Assembly (NCBI GenBank): GCA_033675265.1
Contig: JAUJYZ010000255.1
Location: 451,001-515,000 of the forward strand
Direction: 5' to 3'
Source: Actinostola sp. cb2023
Lineage: Eukaryota > Cnidaria > Anthozoa > Actiniaria > Actinostolidae
Length of the DNA: 64,000 bases
This document shows positions 13,001 to 25,900 of the stretch, in pieces (within the stretch, counting starts at the first letter, position 1; each line of letters starts with the position of its first letter). Below the pieces are notes generated by a model, which was not told the origin of the DNA, made no database searches, and was given only the letters and a program-made list of their open reading frames with translations. A program made the position numbers and the translations under genes.

Positions 13001-15755
13001 CTTTTCCAAGGCAGTGAACATTTTTCGACTCGGGCTAGCTATGTATATGCTTGTTCCATTTTGTCCAGCATTGCATGTAATAGGATCGGTTCCATTGTTT
13101 GAATGATCGATGGTTTTAGCGTTTGATACAGATCTGATGTAATTTAGCTGGCTTGATGTGCGGCCAGCTGTGCTTCCAATAAAATCATACAAACTGATTC
13201 TTCAACTTATCAACCACGTTCTAATGCAAAGCGAACTCCATTAGAGCGGATATCACTACACTCACAGAACCACCACAAACGTCTCCTCCTCTCGAGCACG
13301 TTTTGGGAAACCACCTACCTCGAGACTTGCTATGCCGACCTTCGTTGTAGATTTTACCAGTCAAAGGACAAGGATTACGATCGAGTCACTCGTCTCCTAT
13401 TAAACCGACTCCGTCTGCCCATATCCACTATGACTAAAGCTCTAGTAGATTCACATCTTGAGACCAAGTTTCCAAGCCGTCCAGCTGAGTGACTCTCGTG
13501 ATCCTCAGCATAATTCGCGTTGATCTTTTTCCCGGCCTTTTTTCTTAAGGCACGTCTTAGCATGGAACGTCATTTTTGTCTTCCTTTTTTGCGCACATTC
13601 GGTTGAGTGTTGACCTGCCGAGGTGTGACTAACCAGCAAGTGCGTGATATAAGGCGTAATCTACAAAGAATAGACTGGACACCTTTTATCCTTCTTTTCC
13701 ACTCCTTTCAAGATGAGTGTTATGTATTATGACAATGAACTTTTCTCTTCGGTTGATAGACTTTTCATGGCTAGTCAACCCAGTCCTTAAGTAGCTTTAT
13801 GCCATAACCCCACGAGACATAAACAGAGACATGAATGACCAACAAACCAGTCAATATTTGTAACAGGGATTTATTGATATAATCCACATCATATAGCCAT
13901 ATTACTACGCACCCTACTTCATTCTCTAACAAGCGCGGGAACAACTTTGCTTTAAGATATCGATAGAGAGGAATTGTTTGGACCCAAATTAAGCCGATCA
14001 ACTTGTGGTCAAAATAGTTCAGTCGGGGGCTTCATTGTTTTGTCCTTTTCCATTTCTTTCTAGGGCGCGTATATGGGGGGTCAGGACTAGAATTTAGTAT
14101 ATGATTCGCAACCGGAACTATTGAGATCCCGAACCTCTGCGCGGAAATAGGTATTCGAAAAATCGAAGAGTAATTGCTAATTACATTAAATCTTCATCTC
14201 CAAAAAGGGTCCGGGATAGACTAAAGTGTGTCAGTGCCTCCGTTCAAATACGGAGAGACTTCTCACAGGCTCAAACAGCTAGTATTGTGGCTAGAGTATG
14301 TTGTATCCCATGGAAGTTTTTTTAAATATTGATAAATTCGAACAAAAGATGAACGGTAGAAGATGAAGGGATCGAACACAACCGTCTCCGTGTCCCTTGA
14401 CAACACTCTCACTCTTATTCAATATTTAAATTCGCGGTCGACAGAGAAAGCGATCGGTATCTCCAGTGGGCAAACCTTTTCCGTGGATCATTAAATCATC
14501 CTACTATTTATTCATTACATGCATTCACCTAAAAAGTGTTTAAATTACCCGACAGAGACTGACGAGTTTTATTGGTATAATTTTCTTGAGCGATAAAGAT
14601 TTTGTTCGTATCAGTGTTTAGTCGAGTAAATCATGAACTGCAGCTGCTGGCCGCGCGAGGAGAGCAGAGTTTCTTACTTCTTTTCACACGCTTCCATAGC
14701 ACTGTATGTAGGCAAGTCCAGGGCCAAAGTCTCACCTGTTTGCTACAGGGAATTGAGGTCAACTCGAAGTACGTCTTGCCGCACTTCTAAAGCAGAGCGG
14801 TTGCTGGGAAATACAGTGTTGAAGAACACGTGTCTGTTTTGTTTAATTTGTGCAATAAGCTTCCCTGTTATCAGTCTGAAATGCCCCGGGATATATGGAT
14901 GAATTGAACGTGGAAAAATGTTCAAACCCTTTGTTTTTACCGACTTGTGTGAAACGCGCGTCCTTATTTCAGTGCGTTGAGACCCGTTTTCTTTGCGAGC
15001 CCGAACTCTGCACGCTATCTGTACAGGAATGCGCTGTGTTTTCATACCCCGTCAAATCCCATAGTCTTCTGACCAGGAAGATATGGCAAACAAACTCTCA
15101 ATTTGGCTGTCAGTTGATGCTGTTGAATTGTTTAATGGACTAGACCCATCTTAGATTAAGAGTGCAGGTAAAATCAACTCCTTACAGCTAATCGCTACGA
15201 GTTAACAAAACATTCTGAACAATACGATTTCAAGAAGCTTAATTTAATGTCATCGTAACGGACATTAACTCCATGTACATGTCTAGTGAATAATAGTAAA
15301 ACTAAATAAATATATCTTATTGGGTTCCTGCCGGTTTATGGATCATTTCATGAGGATATCAAGTCAATAGCTTCAAATACTATCACCAAAAAAGCTGCAA
15401 AAGCGAAGAAACTCTAGGGATAATGAAATCTGACTGAAGTAGAGAATAGGACAGGATTCAACTTGGCTTTGAACTTACGAGAAAATCAACCCCAACTGGA
15501 TAAATAGATCGTTCCACTGACTAAGAAAATGTCAACGAGGCATAGACTGAGCGCATATCCATGCCTTCTCACTAAATCAATGCCTTAGTACTCCTAGCAA
15601 GTCAATGAAGGAATATACGTCGACCTAGTTGACCCAATATATTAGTAGTATCAGTATTTACGATATTCAACGATCTTCGACGGTTCATCGTAACATGGAA
15701 TTGGAGTGTAGTATTTATGATAATATAACCCGACACGCTTAATTGTGTTCTGGTG
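7014..15755. other. Gene-poor interval
   Basis: AT-rich. The most open stretch, 14602-15143, has overlapping frames on both strands without recognisable domains. Nothing else supported. Confidence 0.5.
8655..8712 (+). repeat. AT-rich trinucleotide microsatellite
   Basis: ATA/TTA repeats, low complexity. Confidence 0.7.
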
Positions 15756-15761
15756 TTTATT
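15756..15761 (-). terminator. Candidate poly(A) signal of FoxL2
   Basis: AATAAA read on the minus strand, the first canonical signal downstream of the FoxL2 stop. It would give a 3' UTR of about 0.65 kb. No cleavage-site evidence is available from sequence alone. Confidence 0.3.
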
Positions 15762-16413
15762 GTTTTGTTTTTGAGGATTAGAAAACTGAACTGAACACAA
15801 CTATATTCGTCTGCCATCCACAAACGTAATAATACTATTGGCAGGCAACTGTAATGTAAAATCTGTTTGATTCAAAGCGTTCAATTACAAATACAAAATA
15901 ACAACAACTGCACAACTTGGTTGCTTGGACGAAATATACAGTGAAGACAATGTACAAGATAATCCAGAAACGTAACACAAAGTGAGATCAAAACACTTCA
16001 AATTGGCGTTTGACGCCCCCAGAATAAAAATAACGAGAAAAGAAATACTATAATAAGATTCTCACACTTAATCTATAGCTTATATAATCTCTCTGAGGTG
16101 TGAAATAGCAATTGAACTATATATGCTTCTCTTATATTGTCTATAAAATTCAGTACAATTTGTAAAAGTCAATACTAACTCTAGAATGTGAATAAAGAAC
16201 TTAATATTGAATAGGAAATATTCGTAAGGATGATAGAGGAATGGACATGCAGAACTCAACTCATAGTTCTAATAGTTGTGCACATGACAGCCTCCATTCA
16301 CGATCCCTCAAGTGTCCAGTCGTTCCTGATTGAGTCTATGTGTGAAATGTAGTACATAAATAAACCTTAGCGTGACATCTTGCCACCACTAACTCATTCC
16401 ATTCACGAGGTGT

Positions 16414-17283
16414 TCACGATCTTGGAGGAACATCGTAACTTTGGTGTTTGTCTGGTGTGCTCCAGAATGGCGAACAGTGGTGCATTGCAGTATGGTCTTG
16501 TCTGCTGCGATACCCTACATTAGACATGCCTACTGGTGAATATCCACACTGGTTATTAACGGGCGTTTGGATTTGCGGCGAATATTGAGCTCCTGTATAA
16601 GTACTGACAGGGACCGCGGTACCCATGTTCATATACGGATATCCTGGAGGAATCCTTGATGCTGCAGTATTGCATGGATACGCCAGAGGTCCTGTAGGTT
16701 GCACAGAGCGTAACCCTCCTGCGGCTGCAACGGCCACTGCAGCACTTTGTACCTGGTTGTATGGCGACCACTTGGGCTGAATGAAGTTATACGGTGTACC
16801 TCTTGGGAACGTTGAGATCAAACCGTTGTCAGGCTGTAGTGGAAGTTGACGGGATGGCCGCTTCATTCTGCGACGTCTACGGTAGTTTCCCTTCTCGAAC
16901 ATATCTTCACATGTCGGATCAAGTGTCCAGAAGTTTCCTTTTCTTTCACCACCGCCGTCACGAGCCACCTTGATGAAGCATTCATTGAGCGACAAGTTAT
17001 GTCTTATAGAGTTCTGCCAGCCTTTGGTGTTTTTCTCGTAAAATGGAAACTTCTTCATAATATACTGATAAATCTGATTTAGAGTTAACTTCTTTTCTTG
17101 TGAATCCCGGATTGCCATTGCGATGAGAGCTACATAAGAGTACGGTGGCTTCACGTTTGGGTCTTTCGCTTGGTCCTTGCTTTCAACTTTCACACAGTCT
17201 GTAGGGCTTGCAGCCCCGTCATCTTTCTTGATTTCGGCCTCGTGATTGTGCATCGTATCTTGTTCGTGTGTCGTCGAGGACAT
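16414..17283 (-). CDS. foxl2: Forkhead transcription factor FoxL2, single exon
   Basis: Complete 289-residue open frame from ATG to TGA with no intron. The forkhead DNA-binding domain spans about residues 43-143: KPPYSY at 45-50, the recognition helix [13 protein letters not shown] at 91-103, the wing segment [14 protein letters not shown], then [18 protein letters not shown], a basic run characteristic of FoxL2. A short alanine/valine-rich stretch at about 180-190 stands where mammals have a long polyalanine. VKVE at 31-34 fits the SUMO consensus; that role is inference. The C-terminal half is rich in Pro, Tyr, Gln and Asn and contains SPFWS near the end. FoxL2 is a nuclear factor of gonad and ovary development in vertebrates and is usually intronless. 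The frame stays open about 25 codons upstream without another ATG, and a weak acceptor-like CCGCAG lies near 17331, so a 5' non-coding exon is possible. No recognised gene lies within 16 kb on the left or 33 kb on the right. Confidence 0.95.
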   Translation of the reverse strand: MSSTTHEQDTMHNHEAEIKKDDGAASPTDCVKVESKDQAKDPNVKPPYSYVALIAMAIRDSQEKKLTLNQIYQYIMKKFPFYEKNTKGWQNSIRHNLSLNECFIKVARDGGGERKGNFWTLDPTCEDMFEKGNYRRRRRMKRPSRQLPLQPDNGLISTFPRGTPYNFIQPKWSPYNQVQSAAVAVAAAGGLRSVQPTGPLAYPCNTAASRIPPGYPYMNMGTAVPVSTYTGAQYSPQIQTPVNNQCGYSPVGMSNVGYRSRQDHTAMHHCSPFWSTPDKHQSYDVPPRS

Positions 17284-20200
17284 ATCGCTTGTGTGTGACA
17301 GAGATGATCCAGAAATGCTGGAGTACGTTCTGCGGCAATAATATAAATTAGAAATTCTAAGAGTTGTTTTGTGTTTGTCTGACTTCGAGACACATCATTG
17401 GTCAACCAATTCATTATCTATCACTTGCTATAAATACACTGACATCACGCTAACCATTGTTCAACTAGCCAATCAAAAACGACCTTACAAAGCGCCAATT
17501 GATTCCTTCATTTGTCTGCTCGCAAATGCGACCACCTACTCCGACAGCTGTCTTTCATCCGTTTAGGCCCTTAATTGTTTCTCGCCATTCATTTTCATTA
17601 TTCACCTCAGATTTTGATGCACCCTTCTTTAAACACTCTCAGACTACAATGATCGTGAATATTGGGGTTAGGCGTCGACAGTGCTTCACACATTAGCCGT
17701 GAAAATCTAGTGCCGTTATCTTTACTGAGGAGCGAAAGTGAATGTCGATTTTCACACCCTTACTTAACACCTGGACCAACAGTATAGCAATCATTTGCGA
17801 TGTAGGGGCAGATGAAGGGGATTGAAAAGCACAAAGCATCTCGCATGTCGTCTGGCCGGAGTGCAGCCTATTTAGCTTTAATTATAAGATGTAGATTTTA
17901 TTTTTTATTATGGAAAACTTCCCGCTGTGTCGCATTCTGCCGATAATACTGTGCCACGCTGTGGATGGCTTGGCCCTTCATCATACCCATGTACCGTCCT
18001 ACATTAGATATCCACTATTCCGCCAGGAAATTACCCGGACCTAAGATTGTGTACACGAGCCTACAAAACTTCACGAACCGTGAAAACATTGGAGGAATCC
18101 CCTTCTCCATCCAGCATCCACAACATAATGAATTCATTTTGTGGAAATTAATAATAAAAAAAAAGAAATCGAGAATACAAACGCTTATGATTAGCCTTGT
18201 GTTTCTTGGATCACGCTGTTTAAAATCATTCTTAAATACTACCACTCCTAGCGTCTAATTGGGACTTACAGTACTAACACCAAGACACAACGTTTTACAA
18301 TCGTTGCGCATCTAAGGTACTAAGTAAGTTTCATCGACACGCGAAGATTATCCAATCAACATATGAGAAATGTATTGTTTCCTTATAAACAGTGATTATA
18401 TTCTCGTGTAGTATTTTACCACCGACGCGGCGCTCTCTACACTCGATTGACTATGAAGATTGATAGCATCAATTTGTTTGCATTACCTCTCGAAACACTG
18501 TTTCAAAAGGGGATTAAACTTGATTTAGATAAATAAGTGCGAGATTTAATTCGTATGTTTAGATTTGTATGACACATTTGAGAGGGGATTCAAGTCGATC
18601 AATATTGACGCTTTTCAAATAAATTGATCACTATACAACCATGGGGTGACTGTCAATACGTCTGGTGAATTTGCGTTCTTGACGTCTATTTTGCTATATC
18701 TATAAAGCGTGACTGATATATAAGTAAGGGAACACCTATATCCTATTCTATTGCCATTCGACCTATTCTCTTTCTTTTCATTACTATTCAGGAATCGTGC
18801 TCCTCTTTTGCTAATTGTATTGTGTTTTTGAAAGCAATTACATTTCGTTCGCTTCCTGAACCTTTATATTATCATTTCGAATGTTCGATCAAAGTACCGA
18901 GAAATATTCGAACGTTTGATCAAACAAAAATGTACATTTGAAAAGCAATTCTCTTATCAGAATTTTGTGATTGGATATCGATCATTTCTAGAGCTATTAT
19001 AGAACAATACGATTAAGACTTGAGGATTTACCCTCTCCCTCGATCACAGCAGATTCAGCAAGATATCAACCAAAGAGATACACGACTTTTCCAATGTTAA
19101 ATGCTTGTCACCTTTCACCATCATCGGCAATTTTCTGAACGCCTATTTGAGCCGTTTTAACCTGGATTGAAATGCATGCTGACGGCTTGCCCTAGGGTTA
19201 TCTATTCCCACTGCCGTTGTTGTTCAACTAATCAGTATAGCGCGGCGGGGAGGCGATTACAAATTCATAGCTACCATATTATTGTGTGCTACTGACAAGA
19301 ACATTGAAGATGACAGAGCCGATGGCAAAAAACTCTAATTAAATACAGCGCATTAGTTCAGCTATCCTTCTCATATCAACGCTACAGATGAACTCGCAAA
19401 AGCTGTAGTGTACTGTACTGCGGTGTTTTCATTAAGCCCCGACCTAATCAGCCATTTGTACCTCTACCTTTCCGTCGTGTACACGATAGTATCAGTGGAT
19501 GTGTTTGGGTTACACATGCAAGGATATCAAAAGATCACCTTGACGCACTCTTGAGATCTATAGTTTATCGGCATCTACAGGCTACAATTACTCTTGGTGG
19601 AGATAAGAATACTGAGAAAATGCTTGTCACCAAAAATTGCTTCTATTTTGAGCTTGTATCATCACGTTCTTGATAACCATTCTCGTAGAGAATGCCTTTG
19701 TTAGCTTAGTCGAACGCCTAGGTTTTTGGAACTGACTGGCTGTAGACCGGCGTACTGTAGCTATATATACGTAGTGTAACGCCGTAGACTAAACTTTACT
19801 GCTAAGATTTCTTGTGTTTGTTTTAGAAATCGTACTGGGATAGCGGTGTGGAGAAGGGTTGAACTCAGCATGTAAAAAAACACAATCGCTCATCGTTTTT
19901 GAATAATTTCACCACAAATTTACACTTCCACGTTTTTCGTTATCTTACAGTAGAAAAACCTCATCAATTTTACCAAACCGTGTTGGATCAGAGCGGTACA
20001 CCATGATGACAAGCCGTTCATCAGTCATACAAGTAAACTCTGATTTGATCAAATTTTAATTGATCAACCTTACGAATTATCTTAAGCCTTGGTTTAGTTT
20101 TACTAAAACGCACTATATTAATTCGAGTGCGATCTAAATCAATAAATAACACTAGAGATTGATGCAGTGAAAAAGATCAACCAGTTATTATAGTATTTTT

Positions 20201-20824
20201 GGGTTTATTTCAGCGTGTAAGCTTCTTAACGCTGCCACATGTACAGCTTGAACAGGTCGTACTAGCAATCATGTCATGATTTCATGTTAAATAGAAATCC
20301 CTCTCTCCAAATCAAACCAAATTTGAATGAGAAAAACTGAGGTGCACTCTTTGAAAAGAAAGGAAAAACTCATTACGAAAACGAGAAATAGTTGGATGTG
20401 GAATGTTTTGAGAAAAACTATGCTTATGTATATATTCTATAGTAAACATAGCACCGTATAATACTATGTTTGTAAATACTGGAGTGGGAAAAACTAAACA
20501 ACAGTCTGGCTAAGGACATCCTAAAATCTGCATTTCCCTTCCGTTTGTAGCTTGGGGGTGTTACGAAATGAAAGAGATTTTTCATTCTTCCTTGAAACAC
20601 AAAAAGCCATCAAAAGCTGCCACACCGACGTGCTACGTGTTGTGCTCTTGATTTAGTAGCGTTCAAGGACCGACCCTTGAGATGCAGAGATTTTTATTCA
20701 TCTTGATTGAGCAATACATTGAACATGTGTGAGGGGGCCATACATTGTGGCAGGTTGTTGCATTGTGGACCATTGTTCTGATAGATTGGAAGAGTTCCTG
20801 TCTTTGTTTTGCATTGCTATTAGC

Positions 20825-20941
20825 GTAAACTTAAAAGAAGCCGGCCAAAAAGAATACAATAACATAGTTCCGAACATACTGAACCCACCCAGGCTTACAT
20901 CAATGGAAGACTACAGAAAAAAATATCAAAACGTTGACTAA
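20825..20941 (+). CDS. Candidate terminal exon, unrecognised
   Basis: An acceptor-like gcattgctattag is followed by an open stretch, VNLKEAGQKEYNNIVP then PPRLTSMEDYRKKYQNVD, and TAA. The composition is protein-like, but no partner exon or family was found. Confidence 0.15.
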   Translation, partial: VNLKEAGQKEYNNIVPNILNPPRLTSMEDYRKKYQNVD

Positions 20942-21544
20942 ATACAACCCGCTCCAACCGGAAATTGACATTTTCCATTCCAGAACCAAATACTAAACGC
21001 ATTTGAGTTGGATTTTAGTTCAAAACTGATTTGGGACTGGTTACTAGAAAGTCTAATGTTCTTAATTTACCTTATCATTTCATAGGATTCGCTGAGAAAG
21101 ACCTTTGATAGCACTACAACACTGCCATTAAGTCAGCAACTTTCCAAGTTTTTATGAATAATTCAACTCTAAGGTGTTTTACGCCAGGGAAAAGTTGCTA
21201 GTTTTTTGGCTAAAACCAGCAGAACGACCCGTCATCAAGATGCGGAGTGTTTTTGATTTCGTCTCCTAGGGATTCCACAATCGCTCTTTAAATGCACTCC
21301 ATAAGAAAAACAGCGTGAGATGAAAGAAGTGAAATGGTTTACGTTTCCCAAACTGATCAAAAATTAGAGGAATCTATAGAGGTGCCATGCTGGGCCGTAC
21401 AGGTGCTGATGGGGATATGTTTTGTTCAATTCATCTCTATTACCATTCCGGCCCGGGAAATTGCTTTTAGTTTGCGTCATTTTTGAAGAACACAATTTAA
21501 GTATGGCCTGCTGTTTCAATCAAAATAGCAGTACCAATTTCACA

Positions 21545-21594
21545 TCCATTTTATCTCCTATTTACTTACATTTTATCTCCTATTTACTTACATT
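21545..21594 (+). repeat. Two-copy 21-bp tandem repeat
   Basis: ATCTCCTATTTACTTACATT occurs twice head to tail. Confidence 0.7.
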
Positions 21595-22871
21595 TTGCCA
21601 TTATGAGAATTCGTAAAAACGTTTGACAAAAAGATAGCACATTTCTTGAAGGTATTTCATTCAGAATAACTTAAAGTGTGTCAACTAGACAGTTGTTTGG
21701 ATAAACTGAATTTACAAATTGTTTCACCAATCAATGTCAAAACCTTTTGCTTATAGTATTGCAATGTCTTTTCTGATTAACACAAGTTGACACTAAACTG
21801 CCTGGATTTATAGTTGACGGCCAAAACAAATATCAAAGCAAATTATCCAACCTATGCTGACTTTGAAAGTGTTAAACTGTAAACTCTACAATACTTAATA
21901 ATAATAATACTTACATGAAGGTGTAGAATCAAAGTGAAAGTGCAGCGAACTGTCTATCAGTCGACTCGGCAATAATCACTGATAGCGAAACAGACACACG
22001 TGTACCTTATATAGTAAGCTTAACACCCCCACCCACTACCTGACGGGAACCTTCGTTGGTACACAACTCAGGGTCTATATTGTTAGAAGGGCCAGGCTAT
22101 TAATACACTGGACTAAATAAAATACTTGACACTTATCTATTACACGAAGCACCATTGGGAAAGGAATTGTCACTGAATTAAGCATACAACATGGGGATTT
22201 GAAGTAGTAAGACACTATCAAGGTGTACATGCGCAGCAGGTACTACACACCCAAGGGATCTACTTCCCATATTCAACGACCAAGAAAAGGCGACGCTCAC
22301 ATTATAGAGTTGCACAAAAACCGCACAATGTTAATATTTTTAGCCTCAGTCAAAAGTTTGTTTCAGATCAGTTAAAATTGTTTTCCGTTTGCGTCCAGAT
22401 TTGTGTCCTTGGTTAGATTGAGTACTTGTTTATGAATTACAGCTTTAGCTACAAGGATTTTACTCCGAAATCACTATGATATTTTGTCTATATGGATTCA
22501 ACAGTGTTAATTTTATATTGCACTCTGAATATACACGTTACTGTTAGGCTAATGTATACTTTCTTGTGCTGATGCAGCGTTAAAAGGATGATTAATAATG
22601 TATTCCTATGGTGGTGTCTATCTCATGACATTGACTCGTTTCAGCCTGTAGGAGTGCCACTTTACTTGTGCATTTTACCACCGAGAGAGACGCGAGAAAA
22701 CTAGAGAACTTGAATGATAAAATTCTCTCATATCCTGATAGTCAAACAAGATGTGAAGTTCTGTCAGTATGTAATCTATAATAGACGCTATCTGAAGGTT
22801 TATTATGTCTCAATTGCACAGAGTCAGCGACACCGATAAACTCAAATCATAATCAAAATAGTATTATCAAG

Positions 22872-22955
22872 AACGATGTTAGCCGAGTTGGTCTTGTTCA
22901 GGACCTTGGTTTCCGGTCTCTCAGTTGAACAACAAGCACGAGATTGAATCCCAGA
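22872..22955 (+). other. tRNA-like relic (Leu/Ser-type A and B boxes)
   Basis: TTAGCCGAGTTGG fits a pol III A box, and GATTGAATCCC about 60 bases on resembles a B box with one base missing. Spacing suits a tRNA with a long variable arm, but acceptor pairing is poor. A decayed tRNA or the head of a tRNA-derived SINE is more likely than a working gene. Confidence 0.25.
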
Positions 22956-25900
22956 TTAGCTGATTATGTACATTTAATTTGTCCTCGTTTCAACGTTATC
23001 TGAGGTAACTTTAAGATCTTAATTTCGAGTGTTTGTTTATTTTAATATGTGAAAACAGTGTACATTTTGTTTGCTTATCAGCCCTAGAACAAGGTTCACA
23101 GCGCGCACACTAGATGTACAATTAGACACACTAAATTCATGGATTTGATTCTGAATTTTCTTTAGCAAATCCACAGGACAGTGATTTTGAACTGAGATGT
23201 TACTGAGAGAACCAACTGAGCAAGAGCGCAAAGCATGCTAATCCCTCTAATTTACCACGTTATACAGTTTCTATAGACGCATTAGAGAATATATCCCTTT
23301 ACTGTTTGACAACTTTCTTAGCAGATCAATGTAAACTTTTCTATTTATAAAACATAAAAACGTTTTACACTCAAACATTATGTTTTTCAGAAACATTCAA
23401 ATCGGAGTGACTTTCTTTTGTATCCAAGGACTTGAGAAGAGATTGCGAAAGATGTAATAACTATAACGGTCCCAACAGGTAATTTGTACTGGGTGGCCTA
23501 TTCCCAGCGAGATAGATATTTTTAGTTCCCCTATGCTAGTGTTTCACTATGGGAAGCCCCTTACTGGTCTTAGACTATCCATTGCATCGTGATAACCTCG
23601 GGTATTGTCTGAACCCTTTACTTGTAGGAACTACGGGAGCAACCATGGTGACCTAAAATTAAACGGGTTTGGTCCTCTATTGTGTGTACACCACGGGACT
23701 TTACTTCCAACAGCTAGAAATCTTCCCACGGTTTTATATCCAGCAACCTGTTCGCAACTACGGGTTGTACTTATGGACCTTACGGTCTTCAGTTAGATCG
23801 AAACGACTTTAAAACGTTAGATACACAGTATAGTAGTTTAGTACTTTAGTCTAGCTCTTAGCATGAATGCGTGAGCAAATCTGACAACTAGACGGCAAGT
23901 AGCAGCCGTTAATAAGTGATATAAAATTCAAGCTGGTGGTAGTGGAGGGTGGTCATAGTGTTCGCATTCATTCGCGAATACTACACTACAATATATCTTT
24001 GAACTTGTCTAAAGAACTTTACATCATTCTGCGATATCTACTAACAACCCGAAGTCGTTCGTGGATGACTCTTGCTTCCTTGAAAACTTTCGTTTTCATG
24101 CCATTTCCTTTGACTGATGATATTCTAAGCGTTTTCACAGGCTTCGTGTATAAACGTTTTCTCTTGTTGAAGGGGTTTACTTAAGTGCATAGGGATCAGT
24201 GATGAAACATTCGAGCACCAAACGTTCTATAACGAATTCGAATGAATGATCAACCACGTGTGCTTCATTTCTCACAGGTAGCTGTATTACCTTACAACTC
24301 TAGTAATTGATTAAAATCGATTGTTCGTTTCACCTTATGTAATTAAAAATCTTTGCATTATATAATTAAACTTAAGACAGTAAATGACTTGGGTAGAGAC
24401 GGGGACGAACATGATGTGTAATGCCCGCCTTTTCGGGGTAGTCTTTTGTTATTTTCTCACTTCGAGAAACCTTTGCAGAGTAATGAACTCCCCCTCACGC
24501 GAGGACTGAAACCTTCGAGATGGCATCCTTTGCAACTTTAACAAAGCGAAGAACTGTGGCGTCTTACTGTAACCGACGAAAAGTTAAACATTTAAACGAA
24601 CGCTGTCGTTTCTGATTGAACCGATTAAATAAAAATACGAACCACTTTAAACCTTGTAAAACACAAATTACATGTCGTTTCTCAGTTGAAAACAAACTGA
24701 CCAAAGGGAAAATAAACCGTTGATAACCTTGTGGCGAGAAATTGGTATGAAAACAACGTTTGGCACACAAACGAGTTGGTATCGAGGTATGAGGTGAATG
24801 AAATATTCATGTCTGGCAAATCAGAAATGAGGGGATCTCCGCCAACCAGTTACGTCTAGTCATACGGCCAATCATTGAGCAAATCGGTCAAAATATTTTT
24901 CTTTTCTAGGCCACTGTTTTGTAAATATACAATCAACGTCGCATAATATGTCGTGGATTCATGTTAAGCCAAACCCTAATTCGCTTTCAAACTAACCAAG
25001 GAAAACAAAAAATATCAGCGAGTGTATTTTCGTTTTGTCCACGTTTAAGATTCAGGGCTGAACATGGTGCTATATTTCTAGATCTTAAAATAATGTGGTT
25101 ACAGAGAAATGAAACCATAATGTTTCTTGAAGGATGAAGCAAATACTGCCTGACCCCGTTTAGCAGCACGAACTCAGTAAATTGATGGTCAATTTGCCTC
25201 AAGTTGACAAGCGAAGTTTATCTATTGTTTGTATTGAATGGTTGTTCAAATATTTGACTTTCGATAGATGAGTTAAACACGTACTGACGATATTAGGCAA
25301 ATACAAAACCTCGAACGAAAATACAGCTCTAGTATTTACCCTGGCAAGATAAACAAACTGAACTAACTTTGCTAACAAAATGTTTAGAAAACTTCAACAA
25401 TGTTTTGCTACAATGGGATTAGGTAGAAGTGAGCGTTGAGAGAGGCTTACCGAGTAAGATTGTTGGGAGACCTTCTCTAGTGGTGTTGTACAGTCGACTA
25501 GGGCTGACTGGCTCGATTGCCTAGCTTCTTAAATCAAGTTAAATCAAATATTCATGAGCCTAAATTGCTTTGATATCCTTACAATGGTATTTTGTTTGTA
25601 AAAACAGTTATAAAATATTCATTGTATTTGTAACCGCTTTTCCAATAGAATTCATAAACAATCTGCGAAATTAACTCAATCAACCCAGGGTTTTATAGGG
25701 ACAGTAATGGCACCTACAAGCGACACAATGACATTTAAGCAGGGGTATTTTCTCTTGATCAACGTGTTTTTTTCGGGTACATATTAACTATTTATTTCAT
25801 TCTTTACTACAGATTAGATGCCTCTAACAGAAGAATAACATAGAGAAGTTCATGTCTTTATGTGTTACCGTGTTATTAGTATTGGGATGTGAAATTGAAT

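Larger units (their letters stand above)
17284..22871. other. Upstream of FoxL2, no gene recognised
   Basis: Likely holds the FoxL2 promoter. A CTATAAATA word at 17429 faces away from FoxL2, and ATTGG words occur nearby; neither is convincing as a core promoter element. Confidence 0.4.

Noticed and set aside
14602..15143. Overlapping frames of 60-100 codons on both strands
   Set aside because: No recognisable domain, no splice logic and no agreement on one strand.
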